This document shows, in pieces, positions 45,781-57,192 of a stretch of 64,000 bases of DNA; within the stretch, counting starts at the first letter, position 1; each line of letters opens with the position of its first letter. The position numbers and the translations under genes are program-made. The notes below the pieces were generated by a model. The model did not search any database and had not been told where the DNA came from. It saw only the letters and a list, made by a program, of their open reading frames with translations. Source of the stretch: Pelagimonas sp. (lineage in GTDB: Bacteria; Pseudomonadota; Alphaproteobacteria; Rhodobacterales; Rhodobacteraceae); contig JAOARQ010000066.1 of the NCBI GenBank assembly GCA_025210455.1, positions 1-64,000 of the forward strand, given 5' to 3'.

Positions 45781-47298
45781 ATGAACGGACTGATCATTGC
45801 GATAGCTGTAGGTGCAGGATTGGCTGTATCCATATCGCTTGTGATTTTGCTCGTTGTTACGCGGCGGGGAACAGAAACCAAAAACACCGGGGCAAGCCCT
45901 GCGGAGCTTGTGGTGCTTTTGCGGCAAGGGCGGGTGATTGACACCACGCCGGATGTCGAAGACATGCTGGGTAAGCCCCTTTCCCCTGACACGCCTTGGG
46001 CCGATCTGCGCCCGGTATTGGCCAATCGTTTTGCGGATCTTCCATTGGAACTGCCGGGGCAGGACACCAGCATTCCCGCCAGCGATGATGCGAACACGCT
46101 GCTGTCGATTTCGGTCAATGGCCCGTTCACCCGTCTGTCGATCAACGGCGGCGCGCTAAGCATGGGTCATGTGCATCGCATCGTGAATATCCGCGAGGAA
46201 AGCGAACAGATTGCACGGATTTTGCATCTGGATCCCAATCCGATCTGGAAGATGAACGCCAATGGCAATGTCACCTGGAGCAATGATTCCTACCAGCGAA
46301 TTTGCGATGAATCCGCCGCTGCAGGTCAGACCAGCTGCCCCTTTGCTGTCGAAGTGGATGGGGCGCTGGTCGCGCAGAACGGGCGCATTTCGGTTAGTCT
46401 GCCCGGTGAGGAAAAGCAGCTGTGGTTTGAGGTGACCTCTTTCCCGGTGGGCGCAGACACCGTCTATTACGCCACCGGTATCAATGATCTTGTCGAAGCA
46501 GAAAGAGCGCAGCGGAATTTCGTACAGACATTGGCAAAGACCTTTGCCCATCTGCCAATTGGTTTGGCCGTTTTTAACAAAGAACGCCGCCTGGTGCTGT
46601 TCAATCCCGCCTTGGTGGATCTGACGCGGCTGCCAATTGATTTCCTTTCAGCCAAGCCTAACCTGCTTAGTTTCTTTGATCACATGCGCGAAAATCGCAT
46701 GATGCCAGAGCCCAAAAGCTATTCGTCATGGCGGGGTAAGCTGTATGAAGTTGTCAGCGCGGCACGGGAAGACAGGTACAGCGAAACCTGGAGCCTGCCA
46801 TCAGGTCTGACCTATCGCATCACCGGGCGCCCACACCCGGATGGGGCGGTTGCGTTTTTGATCGAAGATATCAGCGCGGAAATTTCGCTGACCCGCAGGT
46901 TCAGGTCAGAGTTGGATCTGACGCAATCCGTTCTGGACAGTTTTGACAGCTCAATCGTGGTCTTCACCCGGTTGGGCGTTCAGTCCTTTTGTAACTCAGC
47001 CTATCGCGAACTTTGGGGCCTGCAGGCGGATCCGGCAGTGGCTGAAACGTCTATCATTGACGCTATCCAGAGCTGGGAAGACCTGTGTGACCCGCAAACA
47101 GACTGGTCAGAAATTCGCGACTATGTGCTGAACCTGCAAAACCGCAAACCTTGGGAAACCGAACTTGTCCTGAACACGGGTGAACGTTTGCTCTGTAAAA
47201 TCGAACCCGTTGCGGCCGGGGCAACATTAATGCGGTTTAGTTATTTGCCCTCTGAAACGCGGTCGCTGCCGCAGCTCAAAGCAGAAGCTGTTTCATAG
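45781..47298 (+). CDS. Membrane-anchored multi-PAS protein without a kinase domain
   Basis: 505 residues from the ATG at 45781 (SD AAGGATGAAGG). One membrane helix (residues 3-28), then about three PAS-like regions: near 150-250 (LDPNPIWKMNANGNVTWSN), 260-370 (LPIGLAVFNKERRLVLFNPA) and 390-490 (LDSFDSSIVVFTRLGVQSF). The protein stops where a histidine-kinase core would be expected; no His box or ATP-binding boxes are seen. It may sense or scaffold, in the manner of DivL-like proteins. It follows regB and has a CtrA-type box upstream. Confidence 0.75.
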   Translation: MNGLIIAIAVGAGLAVSISLVILLVVTRRGTETKNTGASPAELVVLLRQGRVIDTTPDVEDMLGKPLSPDTPWADLRPVLANRFADLPLELPGQDTSIPASDDANTLLSISVNGPFTRLSINGGALSMGHVHRIVNIREESEQIARILHLDPNPIWKMNANGNVTWSNDSYQRICDESAAAGQTSCPFAVEVDGALVAQNGRISVSLPGEEKQLWFEVTSFPVGADTVYYATGINDLVEAERAQRNFVQTLAKTFAHLPIGLAVFNKERRLVLFNPALVDLTRLPIDFLSAKPNLLSFFDHMRENRMMPEPKSYSSWRGKLYEVVSAAREDRYSETWSLPSGLTYRITGRPHPDGAVAFLIEDISAEISLTRRFRSELDLTQSVLDSFDSSIVVFTRLGVQSFCNSAYRELWGLQADPAVAETSIIDAIQSWEDLCDPQTDWSEIRDYVLNLQNRKPWETELVLNTGERLLCKIEPVAAGATLMRFSYLPSETRSLPQLKAEAVS

Positions 47299-47339
47299 CA
47301 GTTGCGCCCGCATCAGTCGTCGGGCATGTATCGCCCAGT

Positions 47340-47813
47340 ATGACTGAAAAGAACCTTCAACTTACGCTTGATTCAGCCGATGCAACAGCGCAGCTGGCCT
47401 GTCAGATTGCGGATGATCTGCGGGCAGGGGATGTCATTTTGTTGACGGGCGGGATTGGCGCGGGGAAAACGCATTTCGCCCGAAGCCTGATCCAAAGCCT
47501 GCAAGATCCCCCCGAAGATGTGCCTTCACCAACCTTTACTCTTGTTCAGGTCTATGACACCCGTGCGGGTGAGCTTTGGCATGCTGATCTATACCGCCTG
47601 GGTGGGCCAGACGATTGCGTTGAGCTGGGGCTGACCGAAGCCTTTGAAGATGCAATTTGCCTGATAGAGTGGCCAGACAAACTGGAAGATCTGACACCGC
47701 CCGGGGCTTTGTCAATCAGCCTGCGCGATGGCCCAACCGATGATGCGCGCGTGGCCGAGCTTGCCTGGAACACCCTGCGCTGGACCTCAATCATATCTGG
47801 GCTGACGCCGTGA
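47340..47813 (+). CDS. tsaE: tRNA threonylcarbamoyladenosine biosynthesis ATPase TsaE
   Basis: 157 residues. Walker A GGIGAGKT at 37-44, then PSPTFTLVQVYDTR and WHADLYRLG, both TsaE hallmarks. It works with TsaB, TsaC and TsaD in making t6A37 in ANN-decoding tRNAs. Its TGA overlaps the GTG start of the next gene, linking it to the amgK-murU-addBA cluster. Confidence 0.95.
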   Translation: MTEKNLQLTLDSADATAQLACQIADDLRAGDVILLTGGIGAGKTHFARSLIQSLQDPPEDVPSPTFTLVQVYDTRAGELWHADLYRLGGPDDCVELGLTEAFEDAICLIEWPDKLEDLTPPGALSISLRDGPTDDARVAELAWNTLRWTSIISGLTP

Positions 47814-48769
47814 GATTTCTGCAAGACAACGGCTGGGGGGATGCCACGGTAATCCCGATGCAGGGGGATGCTTCGACCCGCAGTTATGCGCGCCTTGTGG
47901 ACGGGACGCGCCGCGCGATTTTGATGCGTGATCCTGCGGGCGATACCGCCTTGTTTGCGCGGATCGCAGAGCATCTGACAGGCATCGGGCTAAGTGCACC
48001 GCAGATACTGGCGCGCGACGATGCGCTGGGGCTTATGCTGATCGAAGACTTCGGGGATGATTTGCTGGCAGAATTTGCCAAGGATCCCGCACAGGAAGAG
48101 GATCTGTATCGTCTGGCCACGGATGTGCTGCTGCATCTGCATCAGCATTCCCCAGCCGCAGATTTGCAAATAGCCACGCCTGAATATCTCGCGCAGGCGA
48201 CTGATCTGGCCTTTACGCATTATGCAATATCCTCCGATGGATTTGATGCGGCCAAGCGTGCTTTTCTGCCGGTTTTGGAACGCTATGCCATGCCATCCGA
48301 TGTGATGGTTTTGCGCGACTATCATGCTGAAAACGCCCTGCTTTTATCAGATCGCCGCGGCGTAGCCCGTCTGGGGCTGCTGGATTTTCAGGATGCCTTG
48401 CAGGGGCACCGGGCCTATGATCTGGTGTCGCTGATCGAAGATGCCCGCCGAGATGTTGCCCCCCATGTGGCCGAGGCTTGCGTCGCGCAGTATCTGGCAA
48501 AAAGCGCGCTGCCCGAGCAGGATTTTCGCGCCTCTCTGGCAGTGCTCGGGGCGCAGCGAAACCTGCGCATTCTGGGTATTTTTGCCCGATTGGCGGCGGT
48601 TAGAAACAAACCCGATTATGTTGATCTGATCCCCCGCGTCTGGGCGCATCTGCAGGGTAATTTGCGCCACCCTGCGCTGGCTGACCTGCAATCTGTTTTG
48701 GCGCAGTCCTTGCCACACCCTGACGCGGACCACCTTCAAAGGCTAAAGTCCCAATGCCATACGCTGTAA
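47810..48769 (+). CDS. amgK: Anomeric MurNAc/GlcNAc kinase
   Basis: 319 residues, starting at a GTG that overlaps the tsaE stop. Aminoglycoside-phosphotransferase fold: the catalytic loop reads [11 protein letters not shown] and the Mg-binding loop [16 protein letters not shown]. AmgK phosphorylates MurNAc at C1 in the cell-wall recycling route that bypasses de novo UDP-MurNAc synthesis and gives fosfomycin tolerance. The next gene is the partner MurU, overlapping by 16 bases, which supports this over a drug-resistance kinase. Confidence 0.9.
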   Translation: MRFLQDNGWGDATVIPMQGDASTRSYARLVDGTRRAILMRDPAGDTALFARIAEHLTGIGLSAPQILARDDALGLMLIEDFGDDLLAEFAKDPAQEEDLYRLATDVLLHLHQHSPAADLQIATPEYLAQATDLAFTHYAISSDGFDAAKRAFLPVLERYAMPSDVMVLRDYHAENALLLSDRRGVARLGLLDFQDALQGHRAYDLVSLIEDARRDVAPHVAEACVAQYLAKSALPEQDFRASLAVLGAQRNLRILGIFARLAAVRNKPDYVDLIPRVWAHLQGNLRHPALADLQSVLAQSLPHPDADHLQRLKSQCHTL

Positions 48770-49422
48770 TGCTTTTCGCTGCCGGGTTTGGCACGCGGAT
48801 GAAACATCTGACCCAGGATCGCCCCAAACCTTTGCTGCCCGTTGCGGGGCGGCCCTTGCTGGATCACGCTCTTGACCTGACCGATGGCCTGCGCACCCGC
48901 GTTGTGAATGCGCATTATCATGGCGATCAGATTGCGGATCATCTGGCGGGCACGGATATCCATGTAGTGCAGGAACAGCCGGATATTCTGGATACCGGCG
49001 GTGGGTTGCGCAATGCTTTGCCTATTCTGGGCGATGCCCCTGTTTTTACACTGAATACCGATGCGGTCTGGCTGGGGCCAAACGGGATGGATATGTTGCG
49101 CCAGCACTGGGCCCCCGATCAAATGGATGCGCTGATGCTATGTGTTCCGTTGGAGCGTGCTGTGGGCCGTCTGGGGGCGGGTGATTTCAGCTTGCAGCCA
49201 GACGGGCAGCTGATCTGGAAAGGCGATATGGTCTATACCGGATTACAGATCATCAAAACCGATCTTCTGCATGAGATCCCGGAAAAGATCTTTTCTCTGA
49301 AACAGCTGTGGATCAAGATGTCAGAGAGGGGGCGGCTGTTCGGAACGATTTATCCGGGTCACTGGTGTGATGTTGGTCATCCCGAAGGAATTCATCTTGC
49401 AGAAGAAATGCTGAATGTTTGA
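48754..49422 (+). CDS. murU: MurNAc-1-phosphate uridylyltransferase
   Basis: 222 residues of the sugar-phosphate nucleotidyltransferase family. The N-terminal [14 protein letters not shown] and the [15 protein letters not shown] motif bind the nucleotide; [13 protein letters not shown] and LNTDAVW follow, and the metal-binding Asp is in [10 protein letters not shown]. It makes UDP-MurNAc from MurNAc-1-phosphate, completing the AmgK/MurU recycling pair. Overlaps both neighbours. Confidence 0.92.
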   Translation: MPYAVMLFAAGFGTRMKHLTQDRPKPLLPVAGRPLLDHALDLTDGLRTRVVNAHYHGDQIADHLAGTDIHVVQEQPDILDTGGGLRNALPILGDAPVFTLNTDAVWLGPNGMDMLRQHWAPDQMDALMLCVPLERAVGRLGAGDFSLQPDGQLIWKGDMVYTGLQIIKTDLLHEIPEKIFSLKQLWIKMSERGRLFGTIYPGHWCDVGHPEGIHLAEEMLNV

Positions 49423-52348
49423 TTGCCAAGGCCCGCGTCTGTTTTCCCTGCCACCGGGTGTGGATTTCCCCAAAGCATTGGCAGAGGGTTTGCAACAAAG
49501 GCTAGAGGGTCCGCCCGAGGCCATGGCGCGGGTGGAACTTTACGTCAACACCGCCCGGATGGCGCGGCGACTGAGGGATATCTTTGATCAGGGGCAGGCT
49601 GGGTTCCTGCCGCGCATTCGCCTGCTGGGGGATCTGGCCGATCCTTTGACGCGCGCGCAACTGCCGGTGCCTGTACCGCCCTTGCGTCGAAGGCTTGAGT
49701 TGACAGGCCTTGTGTCACGTTTGATTGATGCGCAGCCTGATCTGGCACCCCGTGCATCGCTGTTTGATCTGTCAGACAGTCTTGCCAGCCTCATGGAGGA
49801 AATGCAGGGCGAAAATGTGCCGCCCGATGTGGTGGCGGGCTTGGATGTGTCTGATCAATCCGGCCACTGGCAGCGCGCGCTGAGCTTTCTCAGCATTGTG
49901 CAGCATTATTTCGAAGATGAAACCGCGCCGGATCCGCAGGCCTTTGCCCGGCTGGCGATGGAACTGCGTCTGAAAGCCTGGCAAGAGCGCCCGCCGCAGC
50001 ATCCGATTTTGATTGCGGGGTCTACCGGGTCGCGGGGGACCACAGCAGATTTCATGAAAGCGGTGGCCTGTCTGCCTCAGGGGGTGTTGATTCTGCCGGG
50101 CTTTGATGCGGATATGCCGGCGTCGGTCTGGGACCAGTTGAACAACCCGTTGACTGGCGAAGACCATCCGCAATATCGCTTTGCCCGGTTGATGCGTGAT
50201 CTTGAGGTCCGCCCGGATCGGGTGCGCGCGTGGCACGATACGCCAGCCCCGCATCCTGCGCGCAACAGGCTGTGGTCGCTTGCGCTGCGCCCGGCGCCGG
50301 TGACGCACCAATGGCTGTCTGAGGGGCCGTTGCTGCCCGATCTGCGCGAGGCCACCCAGGGGCTGACATTGGTAGAAGCCCCCAGTCAGCGCGACGAAGC
50401 CCTTGCGATTGCTCTGCGCCTGCGTCGCGCCGTGATGGAGGGCAAACAGGCCGCTTTGATCACGCCAGACCGAATGCTGACCCGTCAGGTGACAGCGGCT
50501 TTGGACCGTTTTGGCATCTTGCCCGATGATTCCGCGGGCACCCCTGCACAGCTGACACCGCCGGGGCGACATCTGCGCCATGTGGCAGCTTTGTTGCAGG
50601 CTCCGCTGACTGCTGAGGCCCTGCTGACCCTGCTGAAACATCCGCTGACCCACGCCGGGCAGGGGCGCGGGCAGCATCTGCTGAACACCCGCGATCTGGA
50701 GCTGCATATCCGTAAAACCGGCTGGCCCTATCCCCAGCCGGATCTGATCCGCGCCTGGGGGGCTGCGAATGACAAACAGCGCTGGGCCGAGTGGCTGGCC
50801 AGTTGTTTTTGCGACAAGCCCCGCACAGGTACACTGCCGCTGGCGCAGTGGCTTGAAACCCATATCGCATTGACCGAAGCGATTGTTGCTGGCTCTGAAA
50901 GCGATGATCCCAGCGCGCTTTGGGCCGAGAATGCGGGCCGCAAGCTGGTGCAGGTGGTGTCTGCCCTGCGCGATGAGGCCGGGTATGGTGCGGATATGAG
51001 CGCCTCGGATTACAATGAATTGTTCCGCGCGCTGATTTCCCGCGAAGAGGTGCGTGACCGCGATGCTCCACATCCATTGATCAAGATCTGGGGCACGTTG
51101 GAGGCTCGGGTGATGGGGGCCGATACGCTGATCCTAGCCGGATTGAACGAAGGATCCTGGCCGGAAATGCCGGGGGCGGATCCATGGTTGAACCGTCAGA
51201 TGCGCGCCAAAGCCGGGCTTTTGCTGCCCGAGCGGCGCATTGGCCTGTCGGCGCATGATTTTCAGCAAGCCGCCTGCGCCCCCGAGGTCTGGCTGACGCG
51301 TTCGGTGAAATCAGACGATGCGGAAACCGTGCCGTCGCGCTGGATCAACCGTCTGATGAACCTGATGAATGGTCTCAAAGAACGCTCTGGCCCCGAAGCG
51401 CTGGAACAGATGGCGGCGCGCGGCACAAAATGGCTGGAACTGGCGCGTCAGGCCGAGGCCCCCCTGATCAGTGATCCGGCCCCGCGCCCTTCGCCTGCCC
51501 CACCTGTGATCAGCCGACCGCAAAAGCTGTCTGTGACGGAAATCAAACGTTTGGTGCGCGATCCCTACGCGATCTATGCCAAACATGTGCTGCGCCTGCG
51601 CCCGATTGATCCGCTGATGCAGGCCCCCGATGCGCTGATGCGGGGCATTCTGGTGCATGAGGTGATGGAAAGCTTTGTCCGCGACACCCTGCAAGACGAC
51701 GCTCTGCTGACCCCTGATCATCTTGTGGCTCAGGCGCGGGCCTGGATTGACAATCCCGAAAACGTGCCGTTCCCCATGGCGCGGGCGCTTTGGCTGACTC
51801 GGATGCAGCGCATTGCGCCTTGGTTCTGCGACACCGAAGCTGTGCGGCAGGGGCTGGCCCGGGCCCATCCGGATAACTTTGAAATCAAAGGATTGGCGCA
51901 GATCCCCGAGCTGGGCTTTACCCTAAGCGGCACTGCCGACCGGATCGACATCGACGATCGGGGTGGGGCGCATATCTACGATTACAAAACCGGCACGGCA
52001 CCGACCAAAGACCAGCAGTTGCATTTCGACAAACAGCTGTTGCTTGAGGCGGCGATGATCACGCAGGGGGCCTTTGCCAATCTTGCCCCGCGCCATGTGG
52101 AACGGGCCATGTTCATTTCCCTGAACCCCACCGCCCCGAAAGAGGTGCCTGCGCCTCTGGATGAAATCCCACCAGATCAGGTCTGGGCCGAGTTTGTGCA
52201 ACTGATGACCAATTACGCTGATCCCGATCAGGGCTATACCGCGCGCCGCGCGCTGATGAAGGATACGGATTTTGCCGACTACGATCACCTGTCGCGCTTT
52301 GGAGAATGGGACGTGACGGATGATCCGCAACGCATGGTGTTCTCATGA
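49415..52348 (+). CDS. addB: AddB subunit of the AddAB helicase-nuclease
   Basis: 977 residues, alphaproteobacterial AddB type (start [20 protein letters not shown]). The helicase-like N-terminal part has no canonical GKT P-loop, as expected of an AddB that does not hydrolyse ATP. The C-terminal nuclease domain is complete: [29 protein letters not shown] and [20 protein letters not shown]. It scans for Chi-like sites and cuts one strand during double-strand break repair. Overlaps murU and addA at its ends. Confidence 0.93.
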   Translation: MFDCQGPRLFSLPPGVDFPKALAEGLQQRLEGPPEAMARVELYVNTARMARRLRDIFDQGQAGFLPRIRLLGDLADPLTRAQLPVPVPPLRRRLELTGLVSRLIDAQPDLAPRASLFDLSDSLASLMEEMQGENVPPDVVAGLDVSDQSGHWQRALSFLSIVQHYFEDETAPDPQAFARLAMELRLKAWQERPPQHPILIAGSTGSRGTTADFMKAVACLPQGVLILPGFDADMPASVWDQLNNPLTGEDHPQYRFARLMRDLEVRPDRVRAWHDTPAPHPARNRLWSLALRPAPVTHQWLSEGPLLPDLREATQGLTLVEAPSQRDEALAIALRLRRAVMEGKQAALITPDRMLTRQVTAALDRFGILPDDSAGTPAQLTPPGRHLRHVAALLQAPLTAEALLTLLKHPLTHAGQGRGQHLLNTRDLELHIRKTGWPYPQPDLIRAWGAANDKQRWAEWLASCFCDKPRTGTLPLAQWLETHIALTEAIVAGSESDDPSALWAENAGRKLVQVVSALRDEAGYGADMSASDYNELFRALISREEVRDRDAPHPLIKIWGTLEARVMGADTLILAGLNEGSWPEMPGADPWLNRQMRAKAGLLLPERRIGLSAHDFQQAACAPEVWLTRSVKSDDAETVPSRWINRLMNLMNGLKERSGPEALEQMAARGTKWLELARQAEAPLISDPAPRPSPAPPVISRPQKLSVTEIKRLVRDPYAIYAKHVLRLRPIDPLMQAPDALMRGILVHEVMESFVRDTLQDDALLTPDHLVAQARAWIDNPENVPFPMARALWLTRMQRIAPWFCDTEAVRQGLARAHPDNFEIKGLAQIPELGFTLSGTADRIDIDDRGGAHIYDYKTGTAPTKDQQLHFDKQLLLEAAMITQGAFANLAPRHVERAMFISLNPTAPKEVPAPLDEIPPDQVWAEFVQLMTNYADPDQGYTARRALMKDTDFADYDHLSRFGEWDVTDDPQRMVFS

Positions 52349-55300
52349 GCTTGATTCGCAATGAGGCCACCCAGCGGCAGGTGGATGCCGCGCGCCCGGA
52401 TCAATCCACCTGGCTGGCGGCGAATGCCGGATCGGGCAAAACCCGTGTGCTGACAGATCGGGTGGCGCGGCTGCTGCTCGAAGGGGTGCTGCCAGAACAT
52501 ATCCTGTGCCTGACCTATACCAAAGCCGCCGCGACAGAGATGCAGAACCGCCTGTTCAAACGACTGGGCGGCTGGGCCATGTCCACCGACGCCGAGCTGC
52601 GAACAGAGCTGGATATTCTGGGCGTCGAAGCCACGCTGACCGAAGACTATATGCGCGAGGCCCGCACCCTGTTTGCCCGCGCGATTGAAACGCCGGGTGG
52701 TCTGCGTATCCAGACCATTCACTCATTTTGTGCCTCGCTCTTGCGGCGCTTTCCTCTTGAGGCGCGGGTGTCGCCGCAGTTTAAGGAAATGGAAGATCGC
52801 GCTGCACAGATGCTGCGGGCCGAAATTCTGGATCGCATGGCAGAGGGGCCGCAGGCCGGGCTGGTGCGCGCCATCGCGCCTTTCATTTCCGGGGAAGACA
52901 GCGAAAGCCTGCTGGCCGCACTGACCCGCTACCGCGATGCCTTTGCGCAGCCGCGCAGTGCCGCAGATATCCGCGCCAGCTATGGGCTGGCCCCTGATGC
53001 GGATCAGGCCACGCTTTTGGGGCAGGTGTTTCTGGGCAGCGAAGCGGATCTGATTGAATATCTCATTCCTCACCTGCAAACAGGCGGGAAAACGGATGCT
53101 GCGCTGGCTGAAAAACTTGCCTTGTTTCAACACCCCGACAGCGCCGGCCTCGCCATTGTCGAGGCTGCCCTTCTGACCCAAAGCGGCAGCATCCGCAAAA
53201 CGCTGGGCACCAAAAAACTGCGCAGCGATGCGCCTGAGTTGTTCGAAGCACTCGACCAACTGGCCGCGAGGGTCGCGGATGCGGTGCAAATGCGGCTGGC
53301 GCTGACGGCTGCGGAAAAAGATGCAGCGCTTTATGCCTTTGCCCAGCACTTTCTGCCCGCATATGAGGCCGAAAAACAGCGCAAAGGCTGGTTGGATTTC
53401 GATGATCTGATCACCCGCGCCCGCGATCTGCTGTCTGATCCTTTTGTGGCTGAATGGGTGCTGTATCGTCTGGATGGCGGCATTGATCACATCCTTGTGG
53501 ATGAAGCCCAAGACACCAGCCCGGTGCAATGGCAGGTGATCGAACGGCTGGCGCAGGAATTCACCTCGGGCGAAGGGGCGCGCAGTGATATCCGCCGCAC
53601 GATCTTTGTGGTGGGGGACAAAAAGCAGTCGATTTATTCGTTTCAAGGCGCTGACCCGTCTGAGTTCGACCGCATGCGCGAAGAATTTGGCGCGCGGCTT
53701 CAGCAGGCGGAACAGCCGCTGCATTCGATGGTGCTGGAATATTCCTTCCGCTCTGCTGCTCCGATCCTCAAGGTGGTCGATGAGGTCTTTGATGGCGCGA
53801 TCAGCAGTGGTTTTACTGAGGATCAAAAACATAAAGCGTTCAAATCTAATATGCCCGGTCAGGTCGATCTTTGGCCCGTGGTGGATAAAGTCGACGAAGG
53901 CGAAGATGGCGACTGGTATGAGCCGCTGGACCGGGTGGGCAGCCAGCACCATACGGTGATTTTGGCGAAACGCATTGCGCGCTTCATCAAGCGCACCATT
54001 GATGCGAAAACCCCGCTGCCGGTCGAACAGGGCTTTTCCGATGTGTACCACGCCCGCCCGGTTCACGCGGGGGATTTCCTTATTCTGGTCCGGTCGCGCT
54101 CACGGCTGTTCAACGAAATCATCCGTGCCTGCAAACAGCTGGATCTGCCTATTGCCGGGGCGGATCGGCTGAAAGTCATGTCTGAACTTGCAGTGCGCGA
54201 TGTGATTGCGCTTTTGTCCTTTCTGGCCACGCCCGAAGATGACCTGTCATTGGCCACGGCGCTGCGTTCGCCTTTGTTTGGCCTAAGCGAAGAACAGCTG
54301 TATGATCTCGCCCATACCCGCACGCGGCGGTATCTCTGGGAAGGGCTGCGCGCGCGGCAGGATGATTTCCTAAAGGTTATGGCGGTGCTGAATGATCTGA
54401 TGGGGCAGACCGATTTCCTGCGACCTTACGATCTGATCGAACGCATTCTGACCCGCCACAACGGGCGTCGGCGTTTGATTGGGCGATTGGGGCAAGAAGC
54501 CGAAGATGGTGTCAACGCACTTTTGGGGCAGGCGCTGGCCTATGAACAAACGGCTGTGCCCTCGCTGACCGGATTTCTTGAATGGGCGCAGGCGGATAAC
54601 CTGGAAATCAAACGCGCGCCGGATGCGGCAGGCGAAACCCTGCGGGTGATGACGGTGCATGGCTCAAAGGGGCTTGAGGCGCCGATTGTGATCTTGCCTG
54701 ATTGTGCAGCCACGCGATCCCCGCTGCGGGATAATCTGCTGCGCGATGATCAGGGGATTGTCTGGAAGCAAAGCGCAGGCAATATGCCCGCGCGCCAGTC
54801 AGAGGCTGTGGATCTCGCCAAAGAGAAAGAGGCGCAGGAACGGGACCGGCTGCTGTATGTAGCGCTGACGCGGGCAGAAAAATGGCTGGTTGTGGCCGCC
54901 GCCGGTGACACCGGAAAAGATGGGCAAAGCTGGTATGACAAGGTTCAGACCGGGATGCAGCGCGCCGGTGCCACGGCCCACTCCTTTGAGTTTGGGGATC
55001 TGGGGGCCGATGAAGGCCTGCGCCTGACTCATGGCGATCTGACATCCCTGCCCTGGCAGGCGGCTGAAGTGGTCAAAGAAGCCGTACAACCCGAACCCGA
55101 AGATCTGGATGTCGCCCTGCCTGCGCCGCCAGAGCCATTTGAAACTCGCTCACCCTCAGATCTGGGGGGGAGCAAAGCCTTGCCCGGTGCCGAAGGGGAC
55201 AGCGAAGAGATCGCCATGGCGCGAGGCACTGCGGTGCATAAAATGTTGGAATATCTGGCCCCTCTTGCGCCAGACCAACGGCCAGATGTGATCCCGCATC

Positions 55301-55734
55301 TGATCAATCATCTGGCGCAGGATGGCGAAACCCAGATCGTTGCAGACCAGCTAGACGCCATTTCTGATGAGGCGACAGCGGTGCTGAACGCGCCAGAGCT
55401 GGCGCAATTCTTTACCAGCGATGTGCTGGCAGAGGTGCCTGTGACTGCCGAACTACCGGGCATTGGCCGGATACATGGGGTGATCGACTGTCTGTTGGTT
55501 ACACAAGAAACCGTGATTGCGGTGGACTTTAAAACCAACCGCGTGGTGCCGCAGGATGTGACCCTGACCCCAGAAGGGTTGCTGCGGCAGATGGGGGCCT
55601 ATGCCGCTGCTTTGAAACAGATTTATCCCGACAGACAGATCGAAACAGGCCTGCTATGGACTGCGCAGGCGCGCTATATGCCTCTGCCCGACAGCAGTGT
55701 TACACAGGCGCTGGGCCGGGCGGTCACACCTTGA
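52345..55734 (+). CDS. addA: AddA helicase-nuclease subunit
   Basis: 1129 residues. UvrD-type helicase with Walker A ANAGSGKT (26-33), DEAQDTSP, the motif IV region SFRSAAPI, and [19 protein letters not shown] with [10 protein letters not shown]. The C-terminal RecB-like nuclease carries [16 protein letters not shown] and [13 protein letters not shown]. It unwinds and degrades broken ends, and with AddB prepares 3' tails for RecA. The ATG overlaps the addB stop; trxA follows after 64 bases. Confidence 0.95.
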   Translation: MSLIRNEATQRQVDAARPDQSTWLAANAGSGKTRVLTDRVARLLLEGVLPEHILCLTYTKAAATEMQNRLFKRLGGWAMSTDAELRTELDILGVEATLTEDYMREARTLFARAIETPGGLRIQTIHSFCASLLRRFPLEARVSPQFKEMEDRAAQMLRAEILDRMAEGPQAGLVRAIAPFISGEDSESLLAALTRYRDAFAQPRSAADIRASYGLAPDADQATLLGQVFLGSEADLIEYLIPHLQTGGKTDAALAEKLALFQHPDSAGLAIVEAALLTQSGSIRKTLGTKKLRSDAPELFEALDQLAARVADAVQMRLALTAAEKDAALYAFAQHFLPAYEAEKQRKGWLDFDDLITRARDLLSDPFVAEWVLYRLDGGIDHILVDEAQDTSPVQWQVIERLAQEFTSGEGARSDIRRTIFVVGDKKQSIYSFQGADPSEFDRMREEFGARLQQAEQPLHSMVLEYSFRSAAPILKVVDEVFDGAISSGFTEDQKHKAFKSNMPGQVDLWPVVDKVDEGEDGDWYEPLDRVGSQHHTVILAKRIARFIKRTIDAKTPLPVEQGFSDVYHARPVHAGDFLILVRSRSRLFNEIIRACKQLDLPIAGADRLKVMSELAVRDVIALLSFLATPEDDLSLATALRSPLFGLSEEQLYDLAHTRTRRYLWEGLRARQDDFLKVMAVLNDLMGQTDFLRPYDLIERILTRHNGRRRLIGRLGQEAEDGVNALLGQALAYEQTAVPSLTGFLEWAQADNLEIKRAPDAAGETLRVMTVHGSKGLEAPIVILPDCAATRSPLRDNLLRDDQGIVWKQSAGNMPARQSEAVDLAKEKEAQERDRLLYVALTRAEKWLVVAAAGDTGKDGQSWYDKVQTGMQRAGATAHSFEFGDLGADEGLRLTHGDLTSLPWQAAEVVKEAVQPEPEDLDVALPAPPEPFETRSPSDLGGSKALPGAEGDSEEIAMARGTAVHKMLEYLAPLAPDQRPDVIPHLINHLAQDGETQIVADQLDAISDEATAVLNAPELAQFFTSDVLAEVPVTAELPGIGRIHGVIDCLLVTQETVIAVDFKTNRVVPQDVTLTPEGLLRQMGAYAAALKQIYPDRQIETGLLWTAQARYMPLPDSSVTQALGRAVTP

Positions 55735-55798
55735 CGAAGCTTTCCCCCCTACCTACTTTCCGGCTCAAGAACGGATCATTCCTTTAAGGAGAACTACC

Positions 55799-56119
55799 AT
55801 GGCCACTGTTGCCGTCACCGACGCCACCTTTGACGCAGAAGTCAAAAACTCGGATGTACCTGTTGTTGTTGATTTCTGGGCCGAATGGTGTGGCCCCTGT
55901 AAACAGATCGGCCCGGCGCTGGAAGAACTGGCAGCGGAATACGGCGACAAAGTGAAAATCGCCAAGGTTGACGTAGACAGCAACCCCAACTCTGCCGCCG
56001 CCATGGGCGTGCGCGGTATCCCAGCGCTGTTCATCTTCAAAGATGGTGCACCGATTTCGAATCGCGCAGGTGCAGCCCCGAAAGCGGCGCTGAAATCCTG
56101 GATCGACGAATCCCTCTGA
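55799..56119 (+). CDS. trxA: Thioredoxin
   Basis: 106 residues from the ATG at 55799 (SD AAGGAGAACTACC); an upstream open frame overlapping addA is not used. The redox site is [11 protein letters not shown], the cis-Pro lies in [11 protein letters not shown]. Cytoplasmic reductant for ribonucleotide reductase, MsrA/MsrB and others. It ends the tsaE-to-trxA gene run and is followed by a terminator. Confidence 0.97.
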   Translation: MATVAVTDATFDAEVKNSDVPVVVDFWAEWCGPCKQIGPALEELAAEYGDKVKIAKVDVDSNPNSAAAMGVRGIPALFIFKDGAPISNRAGAAPKAALKSWIDESL

Positions 56120-56139
56120 TCTGACACCCCGTCAGTATC

Positions 56140-56169
56140 AAAAGCCCCGCTGTTCAGGCGGGGCTTTTT
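56140..56169. terminator. Bidirectional terminator after trxA
   Basis: AAAGCCCCGC (56141-56150) pairs with GCGGGGCTTT (56158-56167) around a 7-base loop, with TTTTT after it on the plus strand and a shorter T-run on the minus strand. Convergent genes end on both sides. Confidence 0.9.
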
Positions 56170-56172
56170 GTT

Positions 56173-57123
56173 TCAGGCTTTGCCCTGTGGGATGACTTCA
56201 TAGCCGGGCGCTTCGGGTTCATCATCGCACATTTCTGCAGGAAAGCCGGGGGCCAGAACCTGCTGGCCTGTGGCCTCTTCCAGCCGGCGGATGATATTGG
56301 GCGACAGTTCCCGTTCGCCATAACGCGCGATCCCGTCTTCAAAGATCTTGATCATTAGCGGGTTCATTTCCAGCGGCACCCCGGCGCGGTCCGCGACCTC
56401 TTGGAACAGGCCGATGTCTTTCTTGACCAGATCCATGGTGAATGAAATGTCGCGCGACCCGTTCAAAATCACCTGGCTTTCTGTTTCATGCACAAACGAG
56501 GTGCCCGAACTGATCTTGATTGCTTCATAGGTGGTGTTCAGATCCATGCCTGCGGCCTTGGCTGTCACCAGAGCCTCTGCGCAGGTGATCAGATTGGCTG
56601 TCGCAAGGAAGTTGGTGATCACCTTCAGTACCGAGGCTGAGCCCAGATCCCCAGTATGCAGAATACGCCGTCCCATGGTTTTCAACAAAGGCGCGATGCG
56701 ATCAAAGGTTTCGCGGTCGCAGCCAGCAAAGATCGAAATATTTCCCGTATCTGCGCGGTGGCACCCGCCTGAAACGGGGCAATCCACGGCTGCGCCCCCC
56801 TGTGCGATCACCAATGCACCCAGACGTTTTACCTCGGCCTCATCCGTGGTGGACATTTCCATCCAGATTTTTCCGGGGCGTACCTCGGGCAGCATGTCTT
56901 GCATGACCGAATCTGATGCGGCGGGCGAAGGCAGGCAGGTGATCACCGCATCGCATTCTTGCATTAATTGCGCTGGGCTGTCGCCGCGATGTGCCCCCTT
57001 GGCAATGGCGCTTTCCACCAGATCGCTGTTTAGATCATATACCGTTATATCGATCCCGTTTCGGATCAGACTGCCGCTAAGCTTACCGCCTACGTTCCCC
57101 AGACCAATGAATCCAACGCGCAT
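56173..57123 (-). CDS. Beta-hydroxyacid dehydrogenase (3-hydroxyisobutyrate dehydrogenase-like)
   Basis: 316 residues from the ATG at 57121-57123 (CAGGGGAACGAA upstream). Rossmann motif GFIGLGNVGG at the N-terminus, the substrate motif CPVSGG near residue 120, and the catalytic Lys in GSASVLKVITNFLATANLIT near 175. It oxidises or reduces a 3-hydroxyacid with NAD(P). Exact substrate is not evident: hydroxyisobutyrate, tartronate semialdehyde and related acids share these motifs, and no neighbour narrows it. Confidence 0.85.
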   Translation of the reverse strand: MRVGFIGLGNVGGKLSGSLIRNGIDITVYDLNSDLVESAIAKGAHRGDSPAQLMQECDAVITCLPSPAASDSVMQDMLPEVRPGKIWMEMSTTDEAEVKRLGALVIAQGGAAVDCPVSGGCHRADTGNISIFAGCDRETFDRIAPLLKTMGRRILHTGDLGSASVLKVITNFLATANLITCAEALVTAKAAGMDLNTTYEAIKISSGTSFVHETESQVILNGSRDISFTMDLVKKDIGLFQEVADRAGVPLEMNPLMIKIFEDGIARYGERELSPNIIRRLEEATGQQVLAPGFPAEMCDDEPEAPGYEVIPQGKA

Positions 57124-57192
57124 TTTCGTTCCCCTGTTGTGGTGCGGTTCATGCTGCCTCAAACTTGGGTTTTCGAGAAATGGTTTTTTACC

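Noticed and set aside
49772-51073. 433-codon minus-strand open frame inside addB
   Set aside because: AddB is clearly encoded on the plus strand here; the antisense frame is Arg/Gln-rich, as expected of a GC-rich shadow.
49415-52348. Apparent loss of the ATPase P-loop in AddB
   Set aside because: AddB proteins in alphaproteobacteria commonly lack a working Walker A; AddA supplies the helicase motor, so this is not an anomaly.
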